DNA from: Congzhengia minquanensis
GTDB lineage: Bacteria > Bacillota > Clostridia > UBA1381 > UBA9506
Assembly (NCBI RefSeq): GCF_014384785.1
Contig: NZ_JACRSU010000005.1
Location: 62,001 to 126,000 of the forward strand
Direction of reading: 5' to 3'
DNA: 64,000 nt
In this document: one piece after another, positions 44,620-54,518 of the stretch
How the letters are laid out: each line of letters starts with the position of its first letter
Numbering within the stretch: the first letter of the stretch is position 1
Notes under the pieces: model-generated
Told to the model about the DNA's origin: nothing
The model's database searches: none
Seen by the model: the letters and a program-made list of their open reading frames with translations, nothing else
Translations under genes and position numbers: made by a program

Positions 44620-46041
44620 ATGAAAGTTTTGTTTGCAACATCAGAAGCTGCCCCGTTTATAAAAACAGGCGGATTGGGTGATGTGTGCGGCGCTCTTCCG
44701 AAAGCCCTGGCTGAGGAGGGCGTAGACGCCCGCGTAATTCTTCCTTTATACACCTGCATTGACCACACGTTAAAAACCCAAATGAAATTTTTGGGTAGCT
44801 TTGATGTGTCCATCAGCTGGAGAAAAACCTATTGCGGCGTCTTTACGGCAACCGTGGGAAAGGTTATATATTATTTTATTGACAACGAGCAATACTACAG
44901 CCGCCCCAACGTTTACGGCGAATATGACGACTCGGAACGGTTTGCCTTTTTCTCAAAAGCCGTTTTAGATATGCTGAACATGGTAGATTTTTTTCCGGAC
45001 ATCATTCATATAAACGACTGGCAAACTTCGCTTTTGCCTGTTTATTTAAACGCATTCTACCGCAGCGACAGCCGGTATGCATCCATTAAAACTGTACTTT
45101 CGATACATAATATCGAATTTCAGGGAAAATATAATCCAATTATATTGGGGAGCATATTTGGGCTGGACATAAATTACCGTTCTTTGCTTCTGTATGACGG
45201 CGACATAAATCTGCTAAAAGGCGGAATTGAAGCGGCTGACATGGTGACAACCGTCAGCAAGACCTACGCTGATGAAATTTTAAGCCCGGAATTTTCGTTT
45301 GGGCTTCACAATATTCTCCACCCAAGAAAATATAAGCTCCGGGGCGTGGTAAACGGAATTGACACCACGGTTTTTAATCCGGCCACCGACCCGCACATTG
45401 CAAGAAACTATACCTACGAAACCATCCGGTTTAAATCCTTTAACAAAAAGCAGCTGCAAAAGGAAATGGCCTTAGAACAGTCCAACGACATTCCCGTAAT
45501 CGGCATGGTAACCCGGCTTGCATCGCAAAAGGGAATTGATTTGCTCTGCGAGGTAATGAACGAGCTTTCCGGCCTGCCCATGCAGCTCATTGCCCTGGGC
45601 ACAGGCGAAAGCCACTATGAAAGCTTCTTCTATTCCTGGGAGCACTCCTGCCGGGATAAAGTCCGGGGTTACATCGGCTTTTCTGCCGAGATGGCACAAA
45701 AAATTTATGCCGGAGCAGATTTGTTTTTAATGCCGTCGAAAATGGAACCCTGCGGGCTTTCGCAGATGATTGCCATGCGCTATGGCACCATTCCGATTGT
45801 ACACGCAACCGGCGGCCTGAAGGATACGGTGGAGGCGTTTAATCCGGTCACAAAAACGGGCAACGGCATTACATTTCAAAGCTATAACGCCTATGACATG
45901 TTAGACGCCGTAAAGCGCGCCATCGACCTGTTCCACAACAAACCCATGTGGCGCGCGCTCCGCAAAAACGCTATGAGCGGCGACTTTAGCTGGAAAAAAC
46001 CGGCGCAAGAATATATTGAAATTTATCAACAACTTTTATAG
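44620..46041 (+). CDS. glgA: glycogen synthase
   Basis: A 473-residue GT5 glucosyltransferase that extends alpha-1,4 chains from ADP-glucose. FATSEAAPFIKTGGLGDVCG contains the KxGGL nucleotide-binding motif. The C-terminal half has PSKMEPCGLSQMIAMRYGT with the conserved Glu, and ATGGLKDTV. ATG 44620 is chosen with GGGAGTG 7 nt upstream; a TTG at 44605 overlaps that site. Confidence 0.95.
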   Translation: MKVLFATSEAAPFIKTGGLGDVCGALPKALAEEGVDARVILPLYTCIDHTLKTQMKFLGSFDVSISWRKTYCGVFTATVGKVIYYFIDNEQYYSRPNVYGEYDDSERFAFFSKAVLDMLNMVDFFPDIIHINDWQTSLLPVYLNAFYRSDSRYASIKTVLSIHNIEFQGKYNPIILGSIFGLDINYRSLLLYDGDINLLKGGIEAADMVTTVSKTYADEILSPEFSFGLHNILHPRKYKLRGVVNGIDTTVFNPATDPHIARNYTYETIRFKSFNKKQLQKEMALEQSNDIPVIGMVTRLASQKGIDLLCEVMNELSGLPMQLIALGTGESHYESFFYSWEHSCRDKVRGYIGFSAEMAQKIYAGADLFLMPSKMEPCGLSQMIAMRYGTIPIVHATGGLKDTVEAFNPVTKTGNGITFQSYNAYDMLDAVKRAIDLFHNKPMWRALRKNAMSGDFSWKKPAQEYIEIYQQLL

Positions 46042-46057
46042 AAAAGGAAAATAGCCT

Positions 46058-48466
46058 ATGGAAAATCATGTATCGCAAAAGCTGAAAACAAGCATTGAAA
46101 AGATTATGGAAGTCAACTTTGGAAATAACATAAAAAATGGCAACAAACGCCAGGTTTATGAAGCGGTGCTTACGGCAACCAATGAGATTTTGGCGGAAAA
46201 ACGGTATGAATACAGCAAAAAGGTAAAAGAGCAGGAAGCAAAACAGGTTTATTATATGTCGATGGAATTTTTGGTGGGCACGTCACTGAAAAATAACCTC
46301 TGGAACCTGGAGGCGGAAGACGACATCAAAGCGTTTCTGGCGGAATACGGCTTTGACATTGAGGAATTTTATGAGATGGAGCCGGACGCCGGGCTGGGAA
46401 ACGGCGGCTTGGGAAGGCTGGCCTCCTGCTATATGGATTCTATGACCACGCTTTCCTACCCCATTACCGGTTTTTCCATCCGCTATGAATTCGGCATTTT
46501 TAAACAGGTGATTATTGACGGGTGGCAAAACGAGTTCCCCGACAGCTGGATTGACCAGGCGGGATATTGGCTGAACCCCAGAGCCGACGAGGAGATTGAA
46601 GTGCACTTTTTCGGCAACATTAAAGAGCACTGGACGGATAAGGGCTTAACCACCGAGCACACAGATTATGTCAGCGTAATGGCAAAGCCCTATGACCTGT
46701 TTATTTCCGGATACGACACGGAAGCCGTGAACACCTTGCGGCTTTGGAGCGCAAAAAGCACCAGCGGCTTTAACATGGACTTGTTTTCCAAGGGCGAATA
46801 TGTAAAATCCACAGAAAACGAGGCGATTGCAAGCTCCATTTCGAAAGTGCTCTACCCCGCAGATGACAAAATAGAGGGTAAATCCCTGCGCTTAAAACAG
46901 CAATACTTTTTTGTCAGCGCGTCTTTGCAGCAAATTACGAAAGAACACTATAAAAAATACGGCACCTTTGAAAGCTTTCCCGATAAAGCGGTGATCCACA
47001 TAAACGACACCCACCCGTCTTTGTGCGTGCCGGAGCTGATGCGCATTTTAATGGATGACTATGGCTATGTGTGGGACGCGGCATGGGACATTACGGCAAA
47101 CAGCCTAGCCTACACCAACCACACCGTTATGAGCGAGGCGCTGGAAAAATGGCCCATAGACCTCGTTAAATCCCACCTGCCCCGCATTTATTCCATAATT
47201 GAAGAAATTAACCGCCGGTTCTGCCAGTTTATTTATACAAACCATCCGGAGCTCTCCGCGTCGATCGACAAAATGGCCATTATTTCAGAGGGAATGGTGA
47301 AAATGGCAAACCTGTGCATCGCAGGTTCTTACAGTGTAAACGGCGTTTCGAAACTGCATTCAGACATTTTAAAGACCGACACGTTTCACAATTTTAATAT
47401 TGTCTATCCCGACAAGTTCACCAACGTTACAAACGGCATTACCCACAGGCGTTGGCTGTGCCAGGCAAACCCGCTCCTTTCCCAGCTATTAACTGAAAAA
47501 ATCGGCGGCGGCTTTAAAAAGAGCCTGTCCGACATTGAAAAATTTAACGAATTTTATTATGACGAAGCGGTTCTTTCCCGCTTGCGGGAAATTAAAAAAG
47601 AAAACAAAAAGCGTTTGGCAGATTATATTGCCCAAAAAAATGGCATTGAGGTAAACTGCGACTCCATGTTCGATGTGCAGGTAAAGCGGCTGCATGAGTA
47701 TAAACGCCAGCTTTTGAATGTGCTGCAAATCATCGACCTATACCGGAAAATCAAATTCCAGGGCTTTCGTCCCCTGCCCCAAACTTATATTTTCGCGGCA
47801 AAGGCCTCTGCCGGGTATTTTATGGCAAAGGAAATTATCCGCTTAATCTGCGCCGTGTCCGACATGGTTGAACGTGACCCGGACGTTCGGGACTTTTTGA
47901 AAGTGGTGTTCATTGCAGACTATAAGGTTTCGCTGGCCGAAATTATCATACCCGCGGCAGACATCAGCGAGCAGATTTCCCAGGCGGGCAAGGAGGCCTC
48001 GGGCACAGGAAATATGAAGCTGATGATTAACGGCGCAGTGACGCTGGGCACCATGGACGGCGCAAACGTTGAGATTTATGAGGCGGTAGGCCCGGAAAAC
48101 ATTTTTATTTTCGGACTTTCTACCCAGGAAGTAAACGATCTGTATCACAGGGGATACCGTCCGGAAGACTTCTATAACGCAAACCAGTCTATCCGGGACG
48201 TTTTAGAATTTATCAAATCCGGCGGAATTGGCGGCAAAAATTTTGACAGCCTGTATCACTATTTAATGTATTCCGACCCCTACATGAACCTGGCGGATTT
48301 TGCGTCCTACTGCGACGCTCACAGGCGTGTGGAGGAAGCCTACCGGGACGAGGCGCGCTTTACGCAAATGTCTCTAAAAAACATTGCAAATGCAGGCATT
48401 TTTGCGTCAGACCGCAGTGTGACAGACTATGCAAACCATATTTGGCACGTTAAACCGGTGCAATAA
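46058..48466 (+). CDS. glgP: glycogen phosphorylase
   Basis: An 802-residue GT35 phosphorylase releasing glucose 1-phosphate from glycogen. GNGGLGRLASCYMDS, HINDTHPSLCVPELMR, NVTNGITHRRWL and VQVKRLHEYKRQLLN are family signatures. KEASGTGNMKLMINGAVTLG carries the PLP Lys. The length is normal for bacterial enzymes. It starts 17 nt after glgA and ends the operon at a strong terminator. Synthesis and breakdown genes being together suggests a storage cycle. Confidence 0.96.
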   Translation: MENHVSQKLKTSIEKIMEVNFGNNIKNGNKRQVYEAVLTATNEILAEKRYEYSKKVKEQEAKQVYYMSMEFLVGTSLKNNLWNLEAEDDIKAFLAEYGFDIEEFYEMEPDAGLGNGGLGRLASCYMDSMTTLSYPITGFSIRYEFGIFKQVIIDGWQNEFPDSWIDQAGYWLNPRADEEIEVHFFGNIKEHWTDKGLTTEHTDYVSVMAKPYDLFISGYDTEAVNTLRLWSAKSTSGFNMDLFSKGEYVKSTENEAIASSISKVLYPADDKIEGKSLRLKQQYFFVSASLQQITKEHYKKYGTFESFPDKAVIHINDTHPSLCVPELMRILMDDYGYVWDAAWDITANSLAYTNHTVMSEALEKWPIDLVKSHLPRIYSIIEEINRRFCQFIYTNHPELSASIDKMAIISEGMVKMANLCIAGSYSVNGVSKLHSDILKTDTFHNFNIVYPDKFTNVTNGITHRRWLCQANPLLSQLLTEKIGGGFKKSLSDIEKFNEFYYDEAVLSRLREIKKENKKRLADYIAQKNGIEVNCDSMFDVQVKRLHEYKRQLLNVLQIIDLYRKIKFQGFRPLPQTYIFAAKASAGYFMAKEIIRLICAVSDMVERDPDVRDFLKVVFIADYKVSLAEIIIPAADISEQISQAGKEASGTGNMKLMINGAVTLGTMDGANVEIYEAVGPENIFIFGLSTQEVNDLYHRGYRPEDFYNANQSIRDVLEFIKSGGIGGKNFDSLYHYLMYSDPYMNLADFASYCDAHRRVEEAYRDEARFTQMSLKNIANAGIFASDRSVTDYANHIWHVKPVQ

Positions 48467-48472
48467 TCAATT

Positions 48473-49810
48473 TTAAACCCTACGGCGGAGCAGCTTGCTC
48501 CGCCTTTTTTTGTTAAAATACCAGGCAAATCCAATGACGCTTACCATCAGTTCCGTTGCGGGAAAGGCGCACCACACGCCGTCTATGCCAAAAGCCGCCG
48601 ATAATAAAAACGCCATAGGCAGAATAATGACAAACCCGCGCAAAAGAGAAATTACGTGGGCCGGCCGCGGAACTTCGGTTGAGGTGAAGTAGACAGACAG
48701 AATAATATTAACCCCGGCAAACAGGCACCCGGTAAAATAAAGCTTTAATCCCCGCACCGCAATGGCCTGCAGAAGCGCGTTGTGTCCGCTGTTAAAAATC
48801 TTTGCAATTTGTTCTGCGCCAAAAAACACACCGGCATAAACAACGGCTGAAACCGCTGCCGCAGCGATCAATGCATAGCGCAAAACTACATGCACGCCGG
48901 CGCGGTCGCCCACACCGTGACAATTCGCTAAAATGGGCTGAACACCCTGGGCAATTCCTGTGTATATTGCGATTACCACTAAGGACAGATTCGCAACAAC
49001 GCCATATGCCGCGATGCCGATATTGCCCTGAAGCTTTAAAATAATGATGTTAAAAACAATGATGACAATTCCCGAAGAAACCTCTGTAACAAGAGACGGC
49101 AGGCCGCTTGACAAAATGCCTGAGGCCAGCGCGCATGTGCTGCTTAACCTGCTTTTTATAAAATGAAACCGGTTTTGTTTCCGAATGAAAAAGGGCGACA
49201 AAATCATTAGGCTCACAACCGGGGCAAGACCCGTTGCCAGCACCGCGCCAAAAATTCCCATGTTAAGCGGAAAAATAAAAACATAGTCTAACACAATGTT
49301 CGATAAGCTTCCGCCGAGCATGGCCGCCATTGCAAGATGCGGCGCACCGTCGTTCCTTACAAAACACAAAAGCAAGTTGTTCAGCATAAACATTGGGGCA
49401 AACAGCAAAATAACCTGCAAATAGGTCTTGGTCATATGAAAAACCGCATCGTCTGCGCCTAAAAAACGGGCGGCCGCTCCTGAAAAGAAAATTCCCAGCA
49501 AAACGAAAAAAATTGACAAAGCCGCCGTTAACTTTGCGGCCGCTGTAAACGTTTCGTCTGCCAAATCCCGAATTTCCTTTCCATTCAAAATTGCATATTT
49601 GGTGCCGCCGCCAATGCCAAGCATTAATCCGCTGCCGTGAATAAAGCTGTAAACCGGAATGGCAAGGTTTAACGCGGCCAGCCCGTTTGCACCCAATCCC
49701 TTTGAAATGAAAAAGGTGTCGGCCAAAATGTAGCAGGACAGGCCTAACATTCCAAGCACATTGAAAGATGCATACTGAAAAAATTGAAAAAAATATGTTT
49801 TGTTATTCAT
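48473..49810 (-). CDS. MATE-family efflux transporter (MepA-like)
   Basis: A 445-residue cation-coupled multidrug exporter with about twelve membrane helices. The N-terminus (YASFNVLGMLGLSCYILADT) and the central repeat (CHGVGDRAGVHVVLRYA) fit the MATE/DinF fold. ATG 49810 was chosen because AGGAGG lies 6 nt upstream; longer frames run through the leader RNA. It is preceded by a candidate guanidine-IV riboswitch, so guanidinium or related compounds may be its substrate or inducer. Confidence 0.9.
   Translation of the reverse strand: MNNKTYFFQFFQYASFNVLGMLGLSCYILADTFFISKGLGANGLAALNLAIPVYSFIHGSGLMLGIGGGTKYAILNGKEIRDLADETFTAAAKLTAALSIFFVLLGIFFSGAAARFLGADDAVFHMTKTYLQVILLFAPMFMLNNLLLCFVRNDGAPHLAMAAMLGGSLSNIVLDYVFIFPLNMGIFGAVLATGLAPVVSLMILSPFFIRKQNRFHFIKSRLSSTCALASGILSSGLPSLVTEVSSGIVIIVFNIIILKLQGNIGIAAYGVVANLSLVVIAIYTGIAQGVQPILANCHGVGDRAGVHVVLRYALIAAAAVSAVVYAGVFFGAEQIAKIFNSGHNALLQAIAVRGLKLYFTGCLFAGVNIILSVYFTSTEVPRPAHVISLLRGFVIILPMAFLLSAAFGIDGVWCAFPATELMVSVIGFAWYFNKKRRSKLLRRRV
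48484..48511 (+). terminator. terminator of the glg operon
   Basis: A 9-bp stem (48484-48492 with 48496-48504), a 3-nt loop and seven T residues. It lies inside the 3' end of the convergent MATE gene. Confidence 0.85.
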
Positions 49811-49826
49811 AAAAAACCTCCTGACA

Positions 49827-49898
49827 AAAAAATAAACGCCTTTGCCTCCATTCCTTCTGTGGCCTAACGGAATGGGCAAGACGTTACCCGGCGGTAAA
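49827..49898 (-). ncRNA. candidate guanidine-IV (mepA motif) riboswitch with terminator
   Basis: The minus-strand leader has a small hairpin UACC-GCCG-GGUA (49896-49885). A long hairpin follows: AACGUC, UUGCC and CAUUCC (49885-49869) pair with GGAAUG, GGCAA and GGCGUU (49854-49835). The second loop contains GGCC, which could kiss the GCC of the first loop. Seven U residues follow the long stem, so this is also an intrinsic terminator upstream of the ribosome binding site. Guanidine-IV riboswitches sit before mepA-type MATE genes in Clostridia and turn them on by preventing termination. Class assignment rests on gene context and fold, not on a covariance model. Confidence 0.6.
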
Positions 49899-49913
49899 TA
49901 TTTTATTGACTCT

Positions 49914-49942
49914 ATTGTACCATGTTTTTTTTCAGCTGTCAA
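49914..49942 (-). promoter_or_regulatory. promoter of the MATE leader
   Basis: TTGACA (49942-49937), 17-bp spacer, TACAAT (49919-49914) on the minus strand. The transcript would begin near 49907, just before the first hairpin of the leader RNA. Confidence 0.8.
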
Positions 49943-50069
49943 TATAAACAAAATATTACTAATAAATTTATGCATATTAGCCAAACCGCTCAAAATACTA
50001 CAAATAAATCTATGCAATTATTTTAAATTGTGCTATAATAAAAATACAAAAATTAAGGAGGAGAGAGAT

Positions 50070-53000
50070 TTGAAAACCACAAAAAGACTGCTGACAACAC
50101 TTTTATCGGTGTTTGTAATCATCACAAGCTGTTCTGCAATGATTTCCTTTGCAGAGGGCGAAACAACCGAAACCCTTATTTCAAAAACCTTTCTACGGGT
50201 TGACCTCACGGCAGGAAATCAAACGCTTGAAGCCGAAACGCCAAAAACACTGTCGTTTACCGTGCCGGAAAGCGGCAGCTATGCCATATTTTTAAACCGG
50301 GGCGATGCAAATCCAAATGCGTTTTCTGCCATCTTTACCCAAAGCGGCACACTTACCGGCCAAGAGGCGGATTATTCCGTTTCAGTCGGCGCAACAGACG
50401 AGAATGCCGCAAGCTATACATATAACTATATTCGCGTTGGGGCATCGGCGAAAAAAAGATCCTCCAGCGTGTATCTTTACAAAGGCCTCTGCACGGTTTC
50501 GTTAACGGCGGCAAGCGCCACAACCGTTACGTTTTTTGATTTGCGGGGCACCGACATTGAAATTGACGGCACAAAACAGGGAATAAACCCCGTCGACTAT
50601 AATGACTACGCTTCTGTCACAGCATCAAACCATGTAAATGGCGAACTGAAAGGCGGAAAACCGCTGTCGGAGGGATATGCATATTACAACAGCTATCCCG
50701 ATGCGGTAAACACCCGTCAGATCCATGTGGACAGCGGACAAACTGTGACCTATAAATTCAATGTAACGAAAGCGCAAAACTATAAGCTGCAGGCGCGGGC
50801 AACAGCCTTTGTTTGGTCAGGTTCTGATGCAGGACAAAAAAATGTATATTTTAAAACGAATCTTGACGGGAACATGCTTTACACTTCCCCTACAGAAACG
50901 TTAACAATTATAAAGGGAAGCAATTCCGGTGAAGAAAAATGGAACGATTTGGGCGTAGTCCATCTCACAGAAGGAGAACACACTCTAAACTTCACTCCCA
51001 CAGGCGGCCTGTATATTCATGACATTCTTATTGAAGGCACGGATGAACCCATCATTGTGAATGCGGAAACACTTCCAAAATCAATACAATACAGTGACTT
51101 TTCTACACAAACAGCCACAGTCGAAAACGGAATCGTTTCCATAGACAGCGGCGAGTCGGTAACTGCATCCTTTAAAGTGACGGGGGCAGAGGCAATTGAC
51201 CTTTATATGTCCCATTTGAATGTGTCCGCCCCGGCAGATTTGTCTTATCAGATAGACGAAAATGCACCGCAGGACGTAACGCTTACCGGCCCGGGCAAAC
51301 TGTTTACAAACGAAACGCTGTCTGCCGGCGTGCACACCTTAACCATAACTTCGAAAACAGACGGCTTTCAGTTTAAGGCGATGGAGCTCATCTCCCATTC
51401 CGATACTGTTCTGGGGGAAAACACGGGAGAAACCATTCAAATCCAGGCAGGCGCTATTGTAACACCGGTTCCCTTAAAATGCGGAAAATTCGAGGGGTGG
51501 TCTGCCATTGAGCCGAAGACCGGCAATTACGCGCTTTCCGGCGGGGGAAGCTTTCGTCTGACATTCCAAATTGCAGACGAGGGCTATTACACCCTTTACA
51601 CAAACGCCACCATGCCGCAAACTTCATTTACAGTTTATGCAGACGGCGAAGACGTAACCAACGTAATGTATCAGGATACGACGGTTGCGCACAACGTCCA
51701 GACAGCACAGAACCAGATGAACAAAAAGCTGACCCAGGGACTTGTTCACTTTGCGCCGGGCGAACACACGTTCCAAATTACTGCGAACAGCTATGTGTCC
51801 TTCGCCTCCTTTGAACTGCGGCGGGCTGATGCAGTTCTGAAAAATGATATTGCATATGAAACCGTGATTCCCGCATGGGATTTTCAGTCTTACACAAACG
51901 TAGGTGCCGCGTGGTTCTTCCCCACACAGTATTGGCAGAGCAACTCGGAGAAAATTCAGTCCTATGCCAGGGGAATATACAAAGACCTAAGAAACGTAAT
52001 TGCTCATGACAACGGCACGTACACCTACCTTGTCAACGCGGAGGAATCCGGATATTACGACTTTGCGGCATATTTTACGAACAGCAACAACACCGCTGAA
52101 ATTGAGTTTACGGTGGATGACGTATATCCTTTCTACGCAGTCGGCACGCCGGAAAATTCCGTGGCAGAGGCTAAAAGCACAGAACCCATGTTCTTAACAG
52201 AAGGGCTGCATACCATTAAAATTTACCGCAACAAGAGAACGTATAAAGACGGCACCGTGCGGCTGTATGCTATTTCCTTCACCAAAAGCAGTCAAGAAAA
52301 TATGATCATTGATGCCCAATCAACAATCGTCAATGCAAGCTTTGACGAAGCGGTTTCAGGAACGGCCATTGCCGCAATTTATAAGGACGGAAAGCTCACA
52401 GGCCTTGCTGAAAAAGCGATTTTAAATGCAAATAATGTTTCAATTGAAATTAAATCTGCCCAGGCGCCGGACAGCGCCAAGGTCTTTGTGTGGGACTCCA
52501 TTGCGTCAATGAAGCCAGTGATTTCTGCAAAGGAAATTACCACGGTAAAATATAAAAAAATCAACGTTTTTCTCATGGGTGACTCCGTTTGTGTGGGATA
52601 CGGCGCCGACAGCTTCCCGCAGCAGGGCTGGGGCTATTATTTCGGCGAGGAATTTAACGAAAATATAAATGTGATTAACAAGGCCGTTGGCGGCACCAGC
52701 TCAAAAACCTTTAAAACCAACGGTTTCTGGACTCCTATAGAAAACGCGCTGAACAAGGGTGATTTTGTGTTCATCAACTTCGGCTTAAACGATTTTTACA
52801 ACATTTCTGAAACCGGAAAAGGCACTACCATTGAGCAGTATAAGGCAAACCTGACAGAATATTGCGAAGCAGTTAAGGCGAAAGGCGCAACGCCGATTTT
52901 AGTCTCCACCATTCCTGAATGCAAAGAATGGTCTGCGGCGGCGCTGATAGAACGGTCTGCAGCAATGCGCGAAACTGCGGCGGCCTGCGGCGTTACGTTC

Positions 53001-53282
53001 CTTGATTTAAACACCTATTTAACCAACCTCTGGATTTATGAAGACGGTAAATATTCCGAAACGAAAACCACACAAACCTTTGACTATTATTACCTCTCTG
53101 AAACAGCATTTCACCGGATTGAAGAGGAAACCGGCAAAACAATTCCCCAGGGTAAATGGGACTATATTGAAAACACACCTGACCGTACCCATGTGAATAT
53201 CGACGGTGCAAAATTCGTGTCGGAGGCCGTTGCAATGCTGCTTTCTGAAACAAACGTACCTTTAAAATCCTATTTAAAATAA
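50070..53282 (+). CDS. large secreted protein with C-terminal SGNH/GDSL esterase domain
   Basis: A 1070-residue exported protein. The signal peptide is KRLLTTLLSVFVIITSCSAM. The middle has repeated beta-sandwich, carbohydrate-binding-like units ending in motifs such as LTEGEHTLNF, FAPGEHTFQI and LTEGLHTIKI. Residues about 750-815 hold a module with KVFVWDSIASMKPV. The C-terminal 240 residues are an SGNH esterase like rhamnogalacturonan acetylesterase (CE12): LMGDSVCVG, NKAVGGTSS, NFGLNDFYN and DRTHVNIDGA give all four blocks. It probably deacetylates plant polysaccharide. TTG 50070 follows AAGGAGGAGAG; an extended -10 (TGCTATAAT) lies at 50031-50039. Confidence 0.85.
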   Translation: MKTTKRLLTTLLSVFVIITSCSAMISFAEGETTETLISKTFLRVDLTAGNQTLEAETPKTLSFTVPESGSYAIFLNRGDANPNAFSAIFTQSGTLTGQEADYSVSVGATDENAASYTYNYIRVGASAKKRSSSVYLYKGLCTVSLTAASATTVTFFDLRGTDIEIDGTKQGINPVDYNDYASVTASNHVNGELKGGKPLSEGYAYYNSYPDAVNTRQIHVDSGQTVTYKFNVTKAQNYKLQARATAFVWSGSDAGQKNVYFKTNLDGNMLYTSPTETLTIIKGSNSGEEKWNDLGVVHLTEGEHTLNFTPTGGLYIHDILIEGTDEPIIVNAETLPKSIQYSDFSTQTATVENGIVSIDSGESVTASFKVTGAEAIDLYMSHLNVSAPADLSYQIDENAPQDVTLTGPGKLFTNETLSAGVHTLTITSKTDGFQFKAMELISHSDTVLGENTGETIQIQAGAIVTPVPLKCGKFEGWSAIEPKTGNYALSGGGSFRLTFQIADEGYYTLYTNATMPQTSFTVYADGEDVTNVMYQDTTVAHNVQTAQNQMNKKLTQGLVHFAPGEHTFQITANSYVSFASFELRRADAVLKNDIAYETVIPAWDFQSYTNVGAAWFFPTQYWQSNSEKIQSYARGIYKDLRNVIAHDNGTYTYLVNAEESGYYDFAAYFTNSNNTAEIEFTVDDVYPFYAVGTPENSVAEAKSTEPMFLTEGLHTIKIYRNKRTYKDGTVRLYAISFTKSSQENMIIDAQSTIVNASFDEAVSGTAIAAIYKDGKLTGLAEKAILNANNVSIEIKSAQAPDSAKVFVWDSIASMKPVISAKEITTVKYKKINVFLMGDSVCVGYGADSFPQQGWGYYFGEEFNENINVINKAVGGTSSKTFKTNGFWTPIENALNKGDFVFINFGLNDFYNISETGKGTTIEQYKANLTEYCEAVKAKGATPILVSTIPECKEWSAAALIERSAAMRETAAACGVTFLDLNTYLTNLWIYEDGKYSETKTTQTFDYYYLSETAFHRIEEETGKTIPQGKWDYIENTPDRTHVNIDGAKFVSEAVAMLLSETNVPLKSYLK

Positions 53283-53291
53283 GATTGAAAC

Positions 53292-53326
53292 AAGAAGCCG
53301 CGCTAAATAATTTAGTGCGGCTTCTT
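53292..53326 (+). terminator. terminator after the SGNH protein gene
   Basis: A 16-bp stem with one G-U type pair (53292-53307 with 53311-53326) and a 3-nt loop. A short T-run ends the right arm. Confidence 0.75.
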
Positions 53327-53414
53327 TCGCAATTTGAACAAAATAATTGGCAATCTAAGCAAAGTTTTTTGTTTTTATTTTGGTATAATGAAGGGCAAAA
53401 AGGAGGTTTTGTTG

Positions 53415-54452
53415 ATGCCGATACAAAAATTTACGGTAAGCCGGGATGATTCTGTCTACGAGGCATGGCCGGATGTGATTTTAACCAACGGAGGCAAGCT
53501 AATTTGTGTGTTTACGGAATGTACGCACCACGGCGACCGGGAAAACTCCCGTTTGGTGTTAACCGAAAGCTGTGACCGGGGAAGAACCTGGTCTGCCAAA
53601 AAACCACTGACTGCATTTACACCAAAAGACCACTTCTTTAATTGTGCGCGGATTTCAAAACTCAACGACGGCAGTCTGGCCATTGTCTGCGACCGGATTT
53701 TGCAGGAAGAAAACCGGGCTTCAGAAATTTATATCTGGCGCAGCGACACAGAGGGCACCGATTGGGGCGAGCCTGAGATTATTCCCTTTTGCGCAATTGT
53801 GCCGGACAGACTTCTTCAATTGAAGTCGGGCCGGTTAATCTTAGGGGGTCAGTTTAAAAGCAGAAAAACAGAAAAGCTGGAACAGTTTTTAATTTATAGC
53901 GACGACGACGGAAAAACATGGTCGAAGCCTGTTACGGTCGCGTCCGACCCCAGATACCACTTGTGCGAGGTGTCTATTATTGAGTGTCACGACGGAACGC
54001 TGGTGGCCTTTATGCGTGAAAATTCCTTTCTTGGCTACGACTGCATGAAATCTATTTCCCACGACAGCGGTGAAACCTGGGAAGGCGTGTTTAACGTGCC
54101 CATTCCCGGCTGCCACCGCCCAACCGCCGGGTTCTTAAAGAGCGGCAATATCATGATCACCCATCGGTTTTTGCAGGGAGGAAAGGGTTGGCTGGGCGCC
54201 TGGACACAAAACGTATTTGCCGCCTTTTTGGATGAAGAAAGCGCTAAGAACACGGAACGCAGCCAGCAGTCTGTTCGAATTATGCCGTTAGATTATGACA
54301 GAAGCAGTGTTTCCGACTTGGGGTACACAGGCTGGGTGCAGTTTGACGACGGCGAAGTTTATGTTGTCAACTACATTGTGGACGACGCGCCAAAAGCACA
54401 AATTCGCGGATATAGCTTTTATGAAAGTGACGTGGTCATTGAAACGCATTAA
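53415..54452 (+). CDS. sialidase-fold (BNR repeat) protein
   Basis: A 345-residue six-bladed beta-propeller protein. Asp-box repeats are clear: ESCDRGRTWS, YSDDDGKTWS and SHDSGETWEG. GCHRPTAGFLKSGNIMITHR is a typical blade. It has no signal peptide, so it is cytoplasmic or uses another route. Sialidase activity cannot be confirmed from the motifs; many such proteins act on other sugars or are not enzymes. ATG 53415 follows AGGAGG; an extended -10 (TATAAT at 53384-53389) lies upstream. Confidence 0.82.
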   Translation: MPIQKFTVSRDDSVYEAWPDVILTNGGKLICVFTECTHHGDRENSRLVLTESCDRGRTWSAKKPLTAFTPKDHFFNCARISKLNDGSLAIVCDRILQEENRASEIYIWRSDTEGTDWGEPEIIPFCAIVPDRLLQLKSGRLILGGQFKSRKTEKLEQFLIYSDDDGKTWSKPVTVASDPRYHLCEVSIIECHDGTLVAFMRENSFLGYDCMKSISHDSGETWEGVFNVPIPGCHRPTAGFLKSGNIMITHRFLQGGKGWLGAWTQNVFAAFLDEESAKNTERSQQSVRIMPLDYDRSSVSDLGYTGWVQFDDGEVYVVNYIVDDAPKAQIRGYSFYESDVVIETH

Positions 54453-54470
54453 TATTTTATTCACACACAA

Positions 54471-54501
54471 AAAAAGGGGCGGCATGTTGCCGCCCCTTTT
54501 T
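54471..54501. terminator. bidirectional terminator
   Basis: A 14-bp perfect stem (54471-54484 with 54488-54501) with a 3-nt loop and A/T tracts inside the arms, between two convergent genes. Confidence 0.9.
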
Positions 54502-54518
54502 TATAAAACGTAAGTTTT

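Noticed and set aside
49811..50017. N-terminal extension of the MATE gene across its leader
   Set aside because: The in-frame extension runs through the promoter and structured leader, has no ribosome binding site and is not homologous to MATE proteins.
49842..50069. N-terminal extension of the SGNH protein on the plus strand
   Set aside because: It lies antisense to the leader RNA; the TTG at 50070 has a strong ribosome binding site and starts a proper signal peptide.
53415..54452. Firm call of secreted sialidase
   Set aside because: There is no signal peptide, and Asp boxes alone do not define sialidase activity.
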